Positions 44,543 to 53,734 of a DNA stretch of 64,000 nucleotides are shown piece by piece. A program made the position numbers and the translations under genes. Source of the DNA: Pseudomonas aestuarii (lineage in GTDB: Bacteria; Pseudomonadota; Gammaproteobacteria; Pseudomonadales; Pseudomonadaceae); the NCBI RefSeq assembly GCF_027988105.1, contig NZ_JAQJZJ010000006.1, forward strand, positions 62,001 through 126,000. The letters are read 5' to 3'. The notes below the pieces were generated by a model, which saw only the letters and a list, made by a program, of their open reading frames with translations, had not been told where the DNA came from and did not search any database. Positions within the stretch are counted from its first letter, which is position 1. Every line of letters begins with the position of its first letter.

Positions 44543-46480
44543 ATGGCGGCCATGCGGCTCTTCCTCTGTGAAAAACCTTCCCAGGCCAAGGACATCGCCC
44601 AGGTGCTCGGGGCCACCCGGCGCGGCGACGGCTGCTGGCTGGGCAGCAACCTGACGGTGACCTGGTGCATTGGCCACCTGCTCGAAACCGCCCCGCCGGA
44701 CGCCTACGACGCCCGCTACAAGCGCTGGGTGCTGAGTGACCTGCCGATCATCCCCGAGCGCTGGAAGATGCGGGTCAAGCCCAAGACCGCCGGCCAGTTC
44801 AAGGCGGTCAAGCGCCTGCTCGGCGAGGCCGACGAGCTGGTCATCGCCACCGACGCCGACCGCGAGGGCGAGATGATCGCCCGCGAACTGGTCGAGCATT
44901 GCCGCTACCGTGGGCCGATCCAGCGCCTGTGGCTGTCGGCCCTGGACGATGCCTCGATCCGCAAGGCCCTGGCCGCGCTCAAGCCCGGCGCCGAAACCTT
45001 CAGCCTCTACCAGTCGGCCCTGGGTCGCTCGCGCGCCGACTGGCTGATCGGCATGAACATGAGCCGGTTGTTCACCCTGCTCGGCCAGCAGTCCGGTTAT
45101 CAGGGCGTGCTGCCGGTGGGCCGGGTGCAGACCCCGACCCTGCGCCTGGTGGTCGACCGAGACCGTAGCATCGAAGCCTTCGTGCCCGCGCCCTTTTGGG
45201 CCATCGAAGTGCCGCTGCTGGCCGACGGCAGCGCATTCGTCGCCCAGTGGCGCGCCGCGACGGAGGTCTGCGACGAGCAGGGCCGTTGCCTGAATCAGGC
45301 GCTGGCGCAGGAAGCAGCGCTGGCCATGGCTAATGCCGGCAGCGCGCGGGTGGTGCAGCTGCGCACCGAGCGCAATCGCGAAGCGCCGCCGCTGCCGTTC
45401 GATCTGGGCACCCTGCAGGAGGTCTGCTCGAAGAAGCTCGGCCTCGGCGCCCAGGAAACCCTGGATATCGCCCAGGCGCTCTACGAGACCCATAAGCTGA
45501 TCACCTACCCGCGCAGCGATTGCGGCTACCTGCCGCTCAGTCAGCACGCCGAGGCCCCGGCCATCCTCGCCGCCCTGGGCCGCGCCGATCCGGGCCTGGC
45601 CGGCCTGCGCGAATACCTTGAGCCGCAGCGCCGCTCGCGGGCCTGGAACGACGCCAAGGTCAGCGCCCACCACGGCATCATCCCGACCGCCGCCGCGCAG
45701 AACCTCGAGCGCCTGGCCGGCAAGCAACGGGCGGTCTACAGCCTGATCCGCGCGCGCTACCTGGCGCAGTTCCTGCCCAACCACGAATACGACCGTACCC
45801 AGGCCGACTTCGATTGCGCCGGCCAGGCCCTGCGCGCGGTCGGCAAGGTAATCGTCGAACCCGGCTGGCGCCGTGCCTTGCCCGAAGCCCTGACGCCGAC
45901 CAAGGGCCGCGAAGCGCCTCCGGCCCAAGCACTGCCGGCCCTGCGCCAAGGGCAGGACTGCAGCGTGACCGGGGTGAACCTCAAGGACCTGTGGACCCAG
46001 CCACCGAAACCCTTCACCGAGGGCGACCTGATCAAGGCGATGAAGAACGTCGCCAAGCTGGTCGACGACCCGCGGCTCAAGCAGAAGCTCAAGGACACCA
46101 CCGGCATCGGCACCGAAGCGACCCGCGCCGGCATCATTCAGGGCCTGCTCGACCGCGGCTACCTGCTCAAACAAGGCAAGGCCCTGGCCGCCACACCGGC
46201 CGCATTCAGCCTGATCGACGCCGTGCCGCGGGCCATTGCCGACCCCGGCACCACGGCGATCTGGGAGCAGGCGCTGGACATGGTGCAGAGCGGCGAGATG
46301 AGCCTGGACGAATTCGTCTCAAAACAGTCGGCCTGGATGAGCAAGCAGGTGCAGCGCTGCGCCGGCCTGCGCCTGACCATCAGCGGCCCCGCCGCTGCCG
46401 CGCCCTGGAAGGGCAAGCGCAAGACCGGCAAGCGCAAGGCGACGGGGGACAAGCGGGTAGGCAAGCCGCTTGGGCGGTGA
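44543..46480 (+). CDS. topB: DNA topoisomerase III
   Basis: About 645 residues. The TOPRIM domain opens with MRLFLCEKPSQAKDIAQVLG and holds the acidic DADREGEMIAREL motif; the catalytic tyrosine is in LITYPRSDCGYLP. A basic tail (GKRKTGKRKATGDKR) replaces zinc fingers, as in E. coli TopB. It relaxes and decatenates single-stranded-containing DNA. ATGs at 44540, 44543 and 44552 are all possible; AAGGA is best spaced for 44543. A decayed copy of part of this gene lies at 47741-48020. Confidence 0.95.
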   Translation: MAAMRLFLCEKPSQAKDIAQVLGATRRGDGCWLGSNLTVTWCIGHLLETAPPDAYDARYKRWVLSDLPIIPERWKMRVKPKTAGQFKAVKRLLGEADELVIATDADREGEMIARELVEHCRYRGPIQRLWLSALDDASIRKALAALKPGAETFSLYQSALGRSRADWLIGMNMSRLFTLLGQQSGYQGVLPVGRVQTPTLRLVVDRDRSIEAFVPAPFWAIEVPLLADGSAFVAQWRAATEVCDEQGRCLNQALAQEAALAMANAGSARVVQLRTERNREAPPLPFDLGTLQEVCSKKLGLGAQETLDIAQALYETHKLITYPRSDCGYLPLSQHAEAPAILAALGRADPGLAGLREYLEPQRRSRAWNDAKVSAHHGIIPTAAAQNLERLAGKQRAVYSLIRARYLAQFLPNHEYDRTQADFDCAGQALRAVGKVIVEPGWRRALPEALTPTKGREAPPAQALPALRQGQDCSVTGVNLKDLWTQPPKPFTEGDLIKAMKNVAKLVDDPRLKQKLKDTTGIGTEATRAGIIQGLLDRGYLLKQGKALAATPAAFSLIDAVPRAIADPGTTAIWEQALDMVQSGEMSLDEFVSKQSAWMSKQVQRCAGLRLTISGPAAAAPWKGKRKTGKRKATGDKRVGKPLGR

Positions 46481-46512
46481 GTGGGGACGGGCAAGGCCTG
46501 AAAGGCTGTGAG

Positions 46513-46543
46513 AAAACGCCCACCTACTGCGGTCGCCCCCAGA
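46513..46543. repeat. Short dispersed repeat, similar to 25116-25146
   Basis: About 26 of 31 positions match the copy after the SulP gene, with the shared core CCTACTGCGG. It lies 33 bases after the topB stop. The rest of the 244-bp gap to the next gene shows nothing clear. Confidence 0.4.
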
Positions 46544-46724
46544 CGCCCGCTGCTGCGCCGATGGTCATGTGGTTTTGTGATTTTCGCTGAATATCCTAGC
46601 TTTTATGTTGCTAGTCGAAAGATATGCAGGCGTCATCAAATCCTCGGGCAGCGCTATTTCAGCTGTGCCGATACGTTCAGAGTCCCTGGGCAATTCGCCA
46701 GCAACGCCAAAGGGGTAACCAGCC

Positions 46725-47012
46725 ATGAACAAGAAGGAAGCCTACGAGCAGAAACAACAAGCACAACTCGACGAAATCAGTGCGGAGCTCGAAAAGCTCA
46801 AAGCCAAGGCCAGCAAGGCGCAGGCAAGTGCACAGATCGAATACCACAAGCAGATCGATGAGCTGCGTGAGCGGCGCGATGCGGCGCAGGCTAAGCTGCA
46901 GGCGGTCAAAGCCTCGACCGAGGAGGCCTGGCAAGACCTCAAGAGCGGCGTGGACAGCGCAGTAGACTCACTGGGTGAGTCAATCAAATCGGCGGCCTCG
47001 CGATTCGATTAA
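46725..47012 (+). CDS. Coiled-coil stress-type protein (sll1863-like)
   Basis: 95 residues, almost wholly a charged coiled coil (ELEKLKAKASKAQASAQIEY, RERRDAAQAKLQAVKAST), ending in an EEAWQDLKSGVDSAVDSLGE segment. No signal peptide. The EEAWxDLKSG motif recurs as DAWEEMKSGF in the next gene, so the two are paralogues. AGGGG lies nine bases before the ATG. Such proteins are often annotated as sll1863-family stress proteins; their function is unknown. Confidence 0.82.
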   Translation: MNKKEAYEQKQQAQLDEISAELEKLKAKASKAQASAQIEYHKQIDELRERRDAAQAKLQAVKASTEEAWQDLKSGVDSAVDSLGESIKSAASRFD

Positions 47013-47125
47013 CGATGCCGAGCCGAGGGTTCCGCCAGGCTCTGGAGCCGACCCGGCCCTATTCAACGCCGCTCGCCATCGAACTCGAGCCGCTGGCGAG
47101 TCAGTCGAGCAGAGGAGAACAAGTC

Positions 47126-47596
47126 ATGAACCTGTCCGCCTTTTTCAGATCAGCCCTGGTCCTTAGCGTTCTTGTCATAGTTGGCGCCTCGCCACTGTGC
47201 CTGGCTGGTACCACGGACGAAAAGGCCACGCTGACCGAGGTGAAGCAAGACACGCAAGACCTGATGCACGCGATCAAGGGGTACAGCATCGAGCAGCGCG
47301 ATGAAGCGATCACTCAGACGCGGAGCGCACTGGACAAGATGGATAGACGCATTAGCCAGCTGGAAAATCGCGTCGACAAGCGCTGGGACACGATGAGTGT
47401 TGCCTCGCGACAAAAGGCACGCGCCACCCTGCAAACACTCAGGCAGAAACGTATCGCGCTGGCCGAATGGTATGGCGGTATGAAAAGCAGTACCGCCGAT
47501 GCCTGGGAGGAAATGAAAAGCGGATTTGTCGATGCGTACTCGGTACTGGGTGACGCCTGGCAAGACGCGCAGGAGCAATTCGAGTCCGCCGATTAG
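47126..47596 (+). CDS. Exported coiled-coil protein paralogous to its neighbour
   Basis: 156 residues: signal peptide (FRSALVLSVLVIVGASPLCL, cleavage near residue 27), then a coiled coil (KMDRRISQLENRVDKRWDTM, RATLQTLRQKRIALAEWYGG) and C-terminal DAWEEMKSGFVDAYSVLGDAW like the cytoplasmic gene before it. AGAGGAG lies before the ATG at 47126. It would act in the periplasm. The pair is flanked by topB and the topB fragment. Function unknown. Confidence 0.8.
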   Translation: MNLSAFFRSALVLSVLVIVGASPLCLAGTTDEKATLTEVKQDTQDLMHAIKGYSIEQRDEAITQTRSALDKMDRRISQLENRVDKRWDTMSVASRQKARATLQTLRQKRIALAEWYGGMKSSTADAWEEMKSGFVDAYSVLGDAWQDAQEQFESAD

Positions 47597-47609
47597 AGCG
47601 TCGCAGCAG

Positions 47610-47651
47610 CACCGTATTGGCAGCCGCGCACTCGAGGCTGCCAATACGGTG
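47610..47651 (+). repeat. Perfect 16-bp inverted repeat after the coiled-coil genes
   Basis: CACCGTATTGGCAGCC and its complement GGCTGCCAATACGGTG are separated by ten bases, 13 bases after the gene. No T-run follows. It may end or protect the upstream transcript. Confidence 0.65.
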
Positions 47652-47740
47652 GACGGCTGTGACGTCGAGGGCACATGCCCGCCCAATCACTCGCGCTATC
47701 TCCAGCGCTCCTGCGCGCCCATCCATGCTGCCGTTGGCAT

Positions 47741-48020
47741 GAACCCGCGCCCTGGCCGTTGTATCTGGGCACCCTGCCGGAAGTCTGCTCGAAGAAGCTC
47801 GGCATCGGCGCCCAGGAAAGCCTGGGTATTGCCCCGGCGCTCTACTAAAACCACAAGCTCATCACTTAACCGCGCAGCTAGTGCGGCTACCTGCCGCTCA
47901 GCCAGCACGGCGAGGCGCCGGCCTGCGCCTGACCATCAGCGGCCCCGCCAGCCCGGCCGCTGTCGCGCCCTGGCAGGGCAAACGCAAGGCCGGCAAGCGC
48001 AAGGCACGGGGAGTGAGCGG
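47741..48020 (+). pseudogene. Decayed fragment of a second topB copy
   Basis: The DNA matches topB at about 45395-45555 and then about 46360-46450, with some 800 bases between them deleted. The join is at CGCCGGCC, a sequence present at the downstream topB site and nearly so at the upstream one. Compared with topB there are three in-frame stops: TAA at 47846, TAA at 47867 and TAG at 47879. The second replaces the codon of the catalytic tyrosine. No start or TOPRIM part is present. Confidence 0.88.
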
Positions 48021-48113
48021 CATAACGAGCAGCTGCCCGCTCCTTGACGGGGGCCGCGCCTGCCGCTTTGTCATCGTTCTACCGCGGCGTCCGGTGTCGG
48101 CAGGGCGAACGCG

Positions 48114-49613
48114 CTAGCTGCTGACGCGAAAGCGCCGGCTCAGGCTGTTCAACCGTTCGGCCAACGTGCTGAGCTGCTGACCATCACTGCTGAGCTTTTG
48201 CGCATCGCTGAGATTCTGCTCGGCCACTTGCTGGACGCTGTTGAGGTGCTGGCTGACTTCCGCGCTGGTCGCCGCCTGCTGATGGGTGGCAGCTGCAATC
48301 AGCTCGTTCATCTGGGTGATGGCGTTGATGTCCTGCGCCACTGCGCCAAGCAGCTCGGCGGTGGCCTGGCTGTCCTTTACGCAATTGCGCACGCTGTCGC
48401 GGCTTGCCTGCATGGCAGAGGCGGCTTGACGGCTACCCTGTTGCAGGCTGCTGATGATCTGCTGGATTTCGGCGGTGGACAGCGCGGTTTTCTGCGCCAG
48501 GTTACGCACCTCATCGGCGACGACGGCAAAGCCACGGCCCTGATCGCCTGCACGGGCGGCTTCGATGGCAGCGTTGAGGGCCAGCAGGTTGGTTTGTTCG
48601 GCAATCGAGCGGATCACCTCCAGCACCTTGCCGATCTGTTCGGATTGATTGGCCAGCGCTTGTACTTCACTTTCGGTGACGTCGATCTGCGTGGCCAGCT
48701 TGCCGATCTCGCTGCGCACATGGTTGACCGAGCGACTGCCCTCGGTGGCCTGCTGGTTTGCCGTTTGCGCCGCACTGGCGGCCCCGTCTGCATGCCCGGC
48801 CACTTCATCGATGGCGCTGCTCATCTGCTGCATGGCCGAACTCATGTAGGCAATTTCACCCTGCTGGCGGTCTGCACCGCTGCTTAGATGGCCGGTGGCC
48901 TGCACTAGGTTGTCGCCCATTTGCTGCAGCCCCTGGGTGTCCTTGATCACATCGCTGACCAGCTCATCGAGGGTGTTGAGAAAGCGGTTGAAGCCTTTGC
49001 TGACCTCGCCCTGCGCGCTGCTGCGGTAGCTAAGGTCAATCGTATCGTCGTGTTTGGTGAGTTGTTCGGCGGCCTGCATCAGCGCCGCGCCTTCGACTGC
49101 TTCGGCATGGGTCTGCCGGGCCAGGTAGATCAGGATCGCGCTTTCCACCACGACATAGAATGCATGCAGGAAGATGATCGGCCAGCTGCCATTCTTCACC
49201 ACAATCACCTCAACACCCTGCGATTGCAGGGCGAAGAAACTCAGGTGATGCACTGCAATCACCGTGGCGGCCACCACGATGGGCAACCAATCGCGGTAAT
49301 ACACCAGAAATGCCAGCAGTACGAAGATGCCAAAGTGCATTTCCAGCATGCCGCCAGCCTGGTTGATGTGCAGCGCCGACATCACCATAAAGGCCGCGCC
49401 AATCGTGCAGCGCAGCAGTCGCCTGCCGGCGATCAGCTGATGTAGCGCACTCATCACCGCCGCCGTACCGCCGCCGACCAGCAGTGCCTGGCCCCAGGTG
49501 CCATGCCAGGCCGCGAGGCCCAGCGCGTAGAGGAACATCAGCCAGAGCACGCCCAACATGATGCGATCCGCTTTGCGGTAGTGCTGTTCAAGGGGAGAAA
49601 GACTGTTAGGCAT
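48114..49613 (-). CDS. Methyl-accepting chemotaxis protein with multi-helix membrane sensor
   Basis: 499 residues. Instead of a periplasmic ligand domain, residues about 18-180 contain roughly six closely spaced hydrophobic helices ([35 protein letters not shown]). The cytoplasmic part has the MCP signalling tip ([20 protein letters not shown] then [19 protein letters not shown]). No C-terminal CheR-tethering pentapeptide is evident. The membrane bundle may sense a lipophilic or membrane-state signal. An ATG 11 codons inside a longer GTG-started frame is preferred, though both lack a strong ribosome site. Confidence 0.9.
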   Translation of the reverse strand: MPNSLSPLEQHYRKADRIMLGVLWLMFLYALGLAAWHGTWGQALLVGGGTAAVMSALHQLIAGRRLLRCTIGAAFMVMSALHINQAGGMLEMHFGIFVLLAFLVYYRDWLPIVVAATVIAVHHLSFFALQSQGVEVIVVKNGSWPIIFLHAFYVVVESAILIYLARQTHAEAVEGAALMQAAEQLTKHDDTIDLSYRSSAQGEVSKGFNRFLNTLDELVSDVIKDTQGLQQMGDNLVQATGHLSSGADRQQGEIAYMSSAMQQMSSAIDEVAGHADGAASAAQTANQQATEGSRSVNHVRSEIGKLATQIDVTESEVQALANQSEQIGKVLEVIRSIAEQTNLLALNAAIEAARAGDQGRGFAVVADEVRNLAQKTALSTAEIQQIISSLQQGSRQAASAMQASRDSVRNCVKDSQATAELLGAVAQDINAITQMNELIAAATHQQAATSAEVSQHLNSVQQVAEQNLSDAQKLSSDGQQLSTLAERLNSLSRRFRVSS

Positions 49614-49710
49614 GTCGAGACACTCGGTTAATGGCTGTGTACTCACTGCGGAGTATGGCGGCCATCCGTGGGCTCGTAGGGTATGTGCTAATGCATAAGC
49701 TATACATGAT

Positions 49711-49730
49711 AATAGTTTTGTACAACTATT
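49711..49730. promoter_or_regulatory. Inverted repeat upstream of the chemoreceptor gene
   Basis: AATAGTT and AACTATT arms spaced by six bases lie about 100 bases before the chemoreceptor start, in an AT-rich patch of the 300-bp gap 49614-49913. It is a possible operator or promoter region; no box can be assigned firmly. Confidence 0.3.
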
Positions 49731-49913
49731 GTTTAGCTCTTGCGGGTTTTGCTTGGCAGTAAGCAGTCGGTGCAGGGAGTGACGGGATAGGCTGAATCTC
49801 GCCTGCTAAGCGGGCCGGGCAGCGGTTATGCAGTGTGCTTGGCAGCAACCAGCGGCAGTCAGACGCGGCAGCTTCCCCAGCGGCGGGTGCCCGCTGGTTT
49901 AAGTTTGAACGAG

Positions 49914-50486
49914 TCAGTTGCTCTGCCAGTCGCAGAAGCAGCCTAGCGCCAGGGTGTTGCTGGCATTGACCGTGCGCCCGGCGCTGAGGGCCTCGAGGAT
50001 CGGCTCGATAAAGCTGTTGCTGGAGGTGCAGGTGACCCCTGCGCTGTAGGGGCCGAAATAGGCCAGCTGACCCTGCTTGTCCCAGATCGCCACCGCCGGG
50101 CTGGCCGGTATGCCCGCGCTGCCGGGGAGCGGGGCGAGGGTTTGAATGGCGCTCAGGGTGGCCGGTAACTGCCCCTTGCTGCCAGGCTTTTGCACGGCAT
50201 GAAAACTCACGCCCTGGGGGCCGAAGTGCTTGATCAGTTCGCCCAGGTGTTGCTGATTGCCGATATTGCACGGGCAGGCCGGGTCCCAGAAGTGCACCAG
50301 GCGAATCGGCCCGGGGCCGGCCAGTTCGGCGGGCAGGCGCAGCTGCTCGCCATAGAACAGGGCGGTCTGCTCGCTGAAACTGCGCAGGTAGCGTGCTTCA
50401 TACCACCAGTAGGCGGCGAACATGGCGGCGGCCCAGAGCAGGATCAGCAGGCTGGCGAGCAGGGTCTTGCGGTTGGGGCTGGACAT
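49914..50486 (-). CDS. DUF6436-type thioredoxin-like membrane-anchored protein
   Basis: 190 residues: one N-terminal membrane helix (LLASLLILLWAAAMFAAYWW) and a periplasmic thioredoxin-like domain with CPC in VHFWDPACPCNIGNQQ instead of the usual CxxC. The late TCTSSNSF and GCFCDW cysteines may form further disulfides. Role in envelope redox or assembly is only inferred. Confidence 0.75.
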   Translation of the reverse strand: MSSPNRKTLLASLLILLWAAAMFAAYWWYEARYLRSFSEQTALFYGEQLRLPAELAGPGPIRLVHFWDPACPCNIGNQQHLGELIKHFGPQGVSFHAVQKPGSKGQLPATLSAIQTLAPLPGSAGIPASPAVAIWDKQGQLAYFGPYSAGVTCTSSNSFIEPILEALSAGRTVNASNTLALGCFCDWQSN

Positions 50487-50674
50487 GGCACGTTCGGCAG
50501 GTGAAAGGACGCATAGCTTGCCATGGCCTGCCGGGCAGCAGAATATCTTTAACAGTGCGCCGCGTGCTGGAAAACGGCGAACGCCTTTGCGAGTAGGGCC
50601 TGCGCGAACCCGCGTCGTTAAACGGCCTGCTGTATCTGTTCCGCGGGAAGCCGCCTGACTTGATGGAAAGTTCT

Positions 50675-51607
50675 ATGCCAGACCGTTTTAAGCCCGCAGA
50701 CCTGGTCGCCAGTCTGCGCCCCTTGGCCGCCGCGACCATGGCTTTGCCACACGAACAGGCGTACCGGCGTTTCTACGGCTTCGGCCAGTTGCCGACCGAG
50801 GGCAGCCTGCTCGGCTATTTTCAGGTCGGCGCATACCGGATTGCCGCTCAGGTCTGGTTGCCGCCGGTTCCGCGCGCCACCTTGCTGTTAATCCATGGCT
50901 ATTACGACCACAGCGGTCTGTATCGCCATGTGATCGAGTGGGCACTGGGCCTTGGCTTTGCCGTGCTGGCGATCGACCTGCCGGGGCACGGTCTGTCCAG
51001 CGGTGCGCGCGCCAGCATCGGCGACTTCGCCGAGTATCAACTGGTGTTGCAGGGCGCGCTGGAGCAGGCCGCCGCCCTTGATCTGCCGCAGCCCTGGCAC
51101 TTGTGCGGGCAAAGTACCGGCGGCGCGATCCTGATCGACTACCTGTTGACCGGCCAGCCCGGGCCCGAAGTGGGTGAGGCGATTCTGCTGGCGCCGCTGG
51201 TGCGGCCGCGGGCCTGGGGCTGGTCGCAGTTGAGCTATCGAATGCTGAAGCCCTTCATTCGCGAGATTCCACGGCGCTTCAGCGACAACTCGAGCGACCC
51301 CGAGTTTATCGACTTCGTGCACAACCGCGATCCGTTGCAGGCGCGCAGCCTGCCAACCGCCTGGGTTGGCGCCTTGAGCCAATGGGTGCCGCGGATCGAG
51401 GGAGCGCCACGCAGCGCGCGCAGCCCGCTGATCATCCAGGGCGAAGCGGACATGACCGTGGACTGGCAGCACAACCTGAGGCTGTTGCAGGACAAGTTCG
51501 CCGCCCCGCAGATTCTGCGCCTGGCCGAAGCGCGCCATCACCTGGCCAACGAATCTGCGGTACTGCGTCAGCGCTATTTCGATTTTCTCCGCGAGCGCTT
51601 GGCCTGA
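50675..51607 (+). CDS. Alpha/beta hydrolase, lysophospholipase-like
   Basis: 310 residues of the hydrolase-4 group. The oxyanion region LLLIHGYYDHSG, the nucleophile serine in LCGQSTGG, aspartate in LIIQGEADMTVD and histidine in EARHHLANES form the expected triad. No signal peptide. Substrate could be a lysophospholipid or monoacylglycerol. The ATG at 50675 follows GGAAAG; earlier in-frame ATG and TTG codons are possible. Confidence 0.85.
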   Translation: MPDRFKPADLVASLRPLAAATMALPHEQAYRRFYGFGQLPTEGSLLGYFQVGAYRIAAQVWLPPVPRATLLLIHGYYDHSGLYRHVIEWALGLGFAVLAIDLPGHGLSSGARASIGDFAEYQLVLQGALEQAAALDLPQPWHLCGQSTGGAILIDYLLTGQPGPEVGEAILLAPLVRPRAWGWSQLSYRMLKPFIREIPRRFSDNSSDPEFIDFVHNRDPLQARSLPTAWVGALSQWVPRIEGAPRSARSPLIIQGEADMTVDWQHNLRLLQDKFAAPQILRLAEARHHLANESAVLRQRYFDFLRERLA

Positions 51608-51668
51608 GCGGCAGGGGCCAACTCAGGCTGGGCTGAGCGGTGCGCAGGGTATTCAGCCGCGCAACCGG

Positions 51669-52436
51669 TCAGATTCCCCGCGGTGCCGGCGCCAGGTTGG
51701 CGCTGCTCTGGCCGACCGCCAGGCCGGCGCGGATGGCTGCCAGGGCGGCCTGGTAGTACGCCTGACCTGCTGTCGATTGGGCGAAGCTGACGAATTCTTC
51801 CAGTTCCGGATCGGACAGTTCGCGATAGACGTGTAGCAGGGTGTTGTCCAGGTCCGCGCCGATCTGTTCGATCAGGCGCTGGCGCTGGGTGTTGAGCAAG
51901 CTCTGGGCGCTATCGCCCCCGAACAGGCCGGGGAGCATCTGGCTGAGGCTGTCGGCCGCGACCCCGGCCAGGGCCAGGCTGACTTCGGCGCCGGCCTCCT
52001 CGGCCGGCAGCGCCTGGGCCAGGTGGCGGATCAGCAGGCGTCGGGTGGCGTCAGCTTCAATGCGCGGCAAGCCTTTCTCATACAGTGCCAGCTGGTCGCG
52101 GCGGGTGGCGAGTTGTTCGGCGGCGCTGACCTTGCGGCCCAGTTCCGACTGGAAAAACTGCAGGGCCGGAAGCGGGTCGGTGAGGTTTTGCCGCAGGCTT
52201 TGCTGCGCGCGCTGATCGATCGCCAGCGGGGCAAAGCGCTGGTTGCTGTTGTTCACCAGCGCCTGGTAGACCGCTGGCGGCAGGCTGTTGCGATAACGCG
52301 CCTGGGCGGCACTCAGGGCATCGTTGAAATGCACGCGTTGCTGCGGCCAGCCGGCGGCCTGGTAGAGCTGATCTTGCGCGTCTGCCAGGCTGGGGAGGCT
52401 GAGGAACAACAGTAAAACTATGGATAGGACGCGCAT
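51669..52436 (-). CDS. Exported DUF2059-like protein
   Basis: 255 residues with a signal peptide (MRVLSIVLLLFLSLPSLADA) and a helix-rich mature part that ends in the DUF2059-like ELSDPELEEFVSFAQSTAGQ region. Function unknown; periplasmic location is expected. Convergent with the hydrolase gene and divergent from the dioxygenase gene. Confidence 0.75.
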   Translation of the reverse strand: MRVLSIVLLLFLSLPSLADAQDQLYQAAGWPQQRVHFNDALSAAQARYRNSLPPAVYQALVNNSNQRFAPLAIDQRAQQSLRQNLTDPLPALQFFQSELGRKVSAAEQLATRRDQLALYEKGLPRIEADATRRLLIRHLAQALPAEEAGAEVSLALAGVAADSLSQMLPGLFGGDSAQSLLNTQRQRLIEQIGADLDNTLLHVYRELSDPELEEFVSFAQSTAGQAYYQAALAAIRAGLAVGQSSANLAPAPRGI

Positions 52437-52522
52437 ACAGACTCCTGTCTAGCGGACAGCTATTTTCGATGGCTTGGCGGAGCTTGTCGAGGCATGGTCA
52501 GCAGACTGATAGAATCGCCGGC

Positions 52523-53146
52523 ATGACTATTTCAACTCATTCTGCGCTGTTGACGCGTATCGTTGACGACCTGGCCGAACAAGGCTGGTCGTTGCAGCCT
52601 TGGTTCGCTCCTCAGACTCTGACCCTCGAACTGGCCGAAGAGTGCCGCAAACGTGCTGCGCAGGGTGAATTAACCCCCGCCAGCATCGGCCGCGGCACTG
52701 GCCAGGAGATACGCGAAGGGGTGCGCGGCGATCGTATTCAATGGCTGGATGCCGGCCTGGCGCCGGCTTGCGACCAGTATCTGGCGCTGATGGACGGGCT
52801 GCGTCAGGCACTCAATCGCGAGCTCTATCTGGGCCTGGAAGAATACGAGTGCCACTTTGCCTTGTATCCGCCCGGCGCTTTCTATCAGAAACATCTCGAT
52901 CGCTTCCGCGATGACGACCGCCGTGCGGTGTCGGCCGTGTTCTATCTCAACCCGGATTGGCAGCCCGAGCAGGGCGGCGCCTTGCGTCTCTACCTGGCGG
53001 ATGCGACGACACGCGATGTGCCACCCGAGGCCGGCAGCCTGCTGGTGTTCCTTTCCGCGGACATGCCCCATGAGGTGTTGCCGGCGACCCGCGAGCGCCT
53101 GTCGCTGACCGGCTGGTTCCGTCGGCGCGGCGACAACCCGCTGTAG
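52523..53146 (+). CDS. 2-oxoglutarate/Fe(II)-dependent dioxygenase (prolyl 4-hydroxylase-like)
   Basis: 207 residues. The iron ligands are in YQKHLDRF (HxD) and MPHEVLP, and the 2-oxoglutarate arginine is in TRERLSLTGWF. Its fold matches the SM-20/P4Hc group, which hydroxylates proteins such as EF-Tu in Pseudomonas (PHD). The ATG has almost no ribosome site and a TTGTCG...GATAGAAT promoter-like pair just before it, so its leader may be very short. Confidence 0.88.
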   Translation: MTISTHSALLTRIVDDLAEQGWSLQPWFAPQTLTLELAEECRKRAAQGELTPASIGRGTGQEIREGVRGDRIQWLDAGLAPACDQYLALMDGLRQALNRELYLGLEEYECHFALYPPGAFYQKHLDRFRDDDRRAVSAVFYLNPDWQPEQGGALRLYLADATTRDVPPEAGSLLVFLSADMPHEVLPATRERLSLTGWFRRRGDNPL

Positions 53147-53182
53147 CTCAGCGGATGGCTGGCAGTGCCCAGGAGGATGTCT

Positions 53183-53698
53183 ATGCAGAAGATTCTGGTC
53201 AGTCGCTGTCTGCTCGGTCATCCCGTGCGCTACGACGGCGGCGCCCATGGCCCCTTCGCTCTGCTTCGGCGCTGGCAGGCCGAGGGGCGGGTGGTCGCGC
53301 TCTGCCCGGAAGTCGCTGGCGGCTTGTCGACCCCGCGACCGGCGGCGGAAATCCCCTCGGGCCAGGGCGCGCCGGTGCTCGATGGCCTGCTGCCGGTGCT
53401 GACCATCGATGGCGAGGACGTCACGGCGGCCTTTGTCGCCGGTGCCGAACAGGCCCTGGCGCTGGTTCGCCAGCACGGCATCCGCCTGGCGCTGCTCAAG
53501 GCGCGCAGCCCGTCGTGCGGCAACCGTGAGAACTACGACGGCAGCTTCGGCGGTGTGAAAGTCGCTGGCGAAGGCGTCACTGCCGCCGCCCTGCGCCGCG
53601 CCGGGGTGCTGGTTTTCAGCGAGGAGGAGCTGGACGCGGCGTCTCTGGCGTTGGCGGCGCTGGACAATTTGCCAGGCGAAGCCGCGCTCCTCGACTAG
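53183..53698 (+). CDS. DUF523 family protein
   Basis: 171 residues with the DUF523 pattern: SRCLLGHPVRYDGG near the start, ALCPEVAGGLSTPRPAAEI, and LLKARSPSCGNRENYDGSF with conserved cysteines that may bind a metal. A very good AGGAGG precedes the ATG. Function unknown. Confidence 0.88.
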   Translation: MQKILVSRCLLGHPVRYDGGAHGPFALLRRWQAEGRVVALCPEVAGGLSTPRPAAEIPSGQGAPVLDGLLPVLTIDGEDVTAAFVAGAEQALALVRQHGIRLALLKARSPSCGNRENYDGSFGGVKVAGEGVTAAALRRAGVLVFSEEELDAASLALAALDNLPGEAALLD

Positions 53699-53734
53699 AG
53701 TCATAGTTTCTGGTCCTTGCTTGAGGTCTGCGCT

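Noticed and set aside
44333..46174. 613-codon minus-strand open frame opposite topB
   Set aside because: Antisense shadow of topB with no domain signal.
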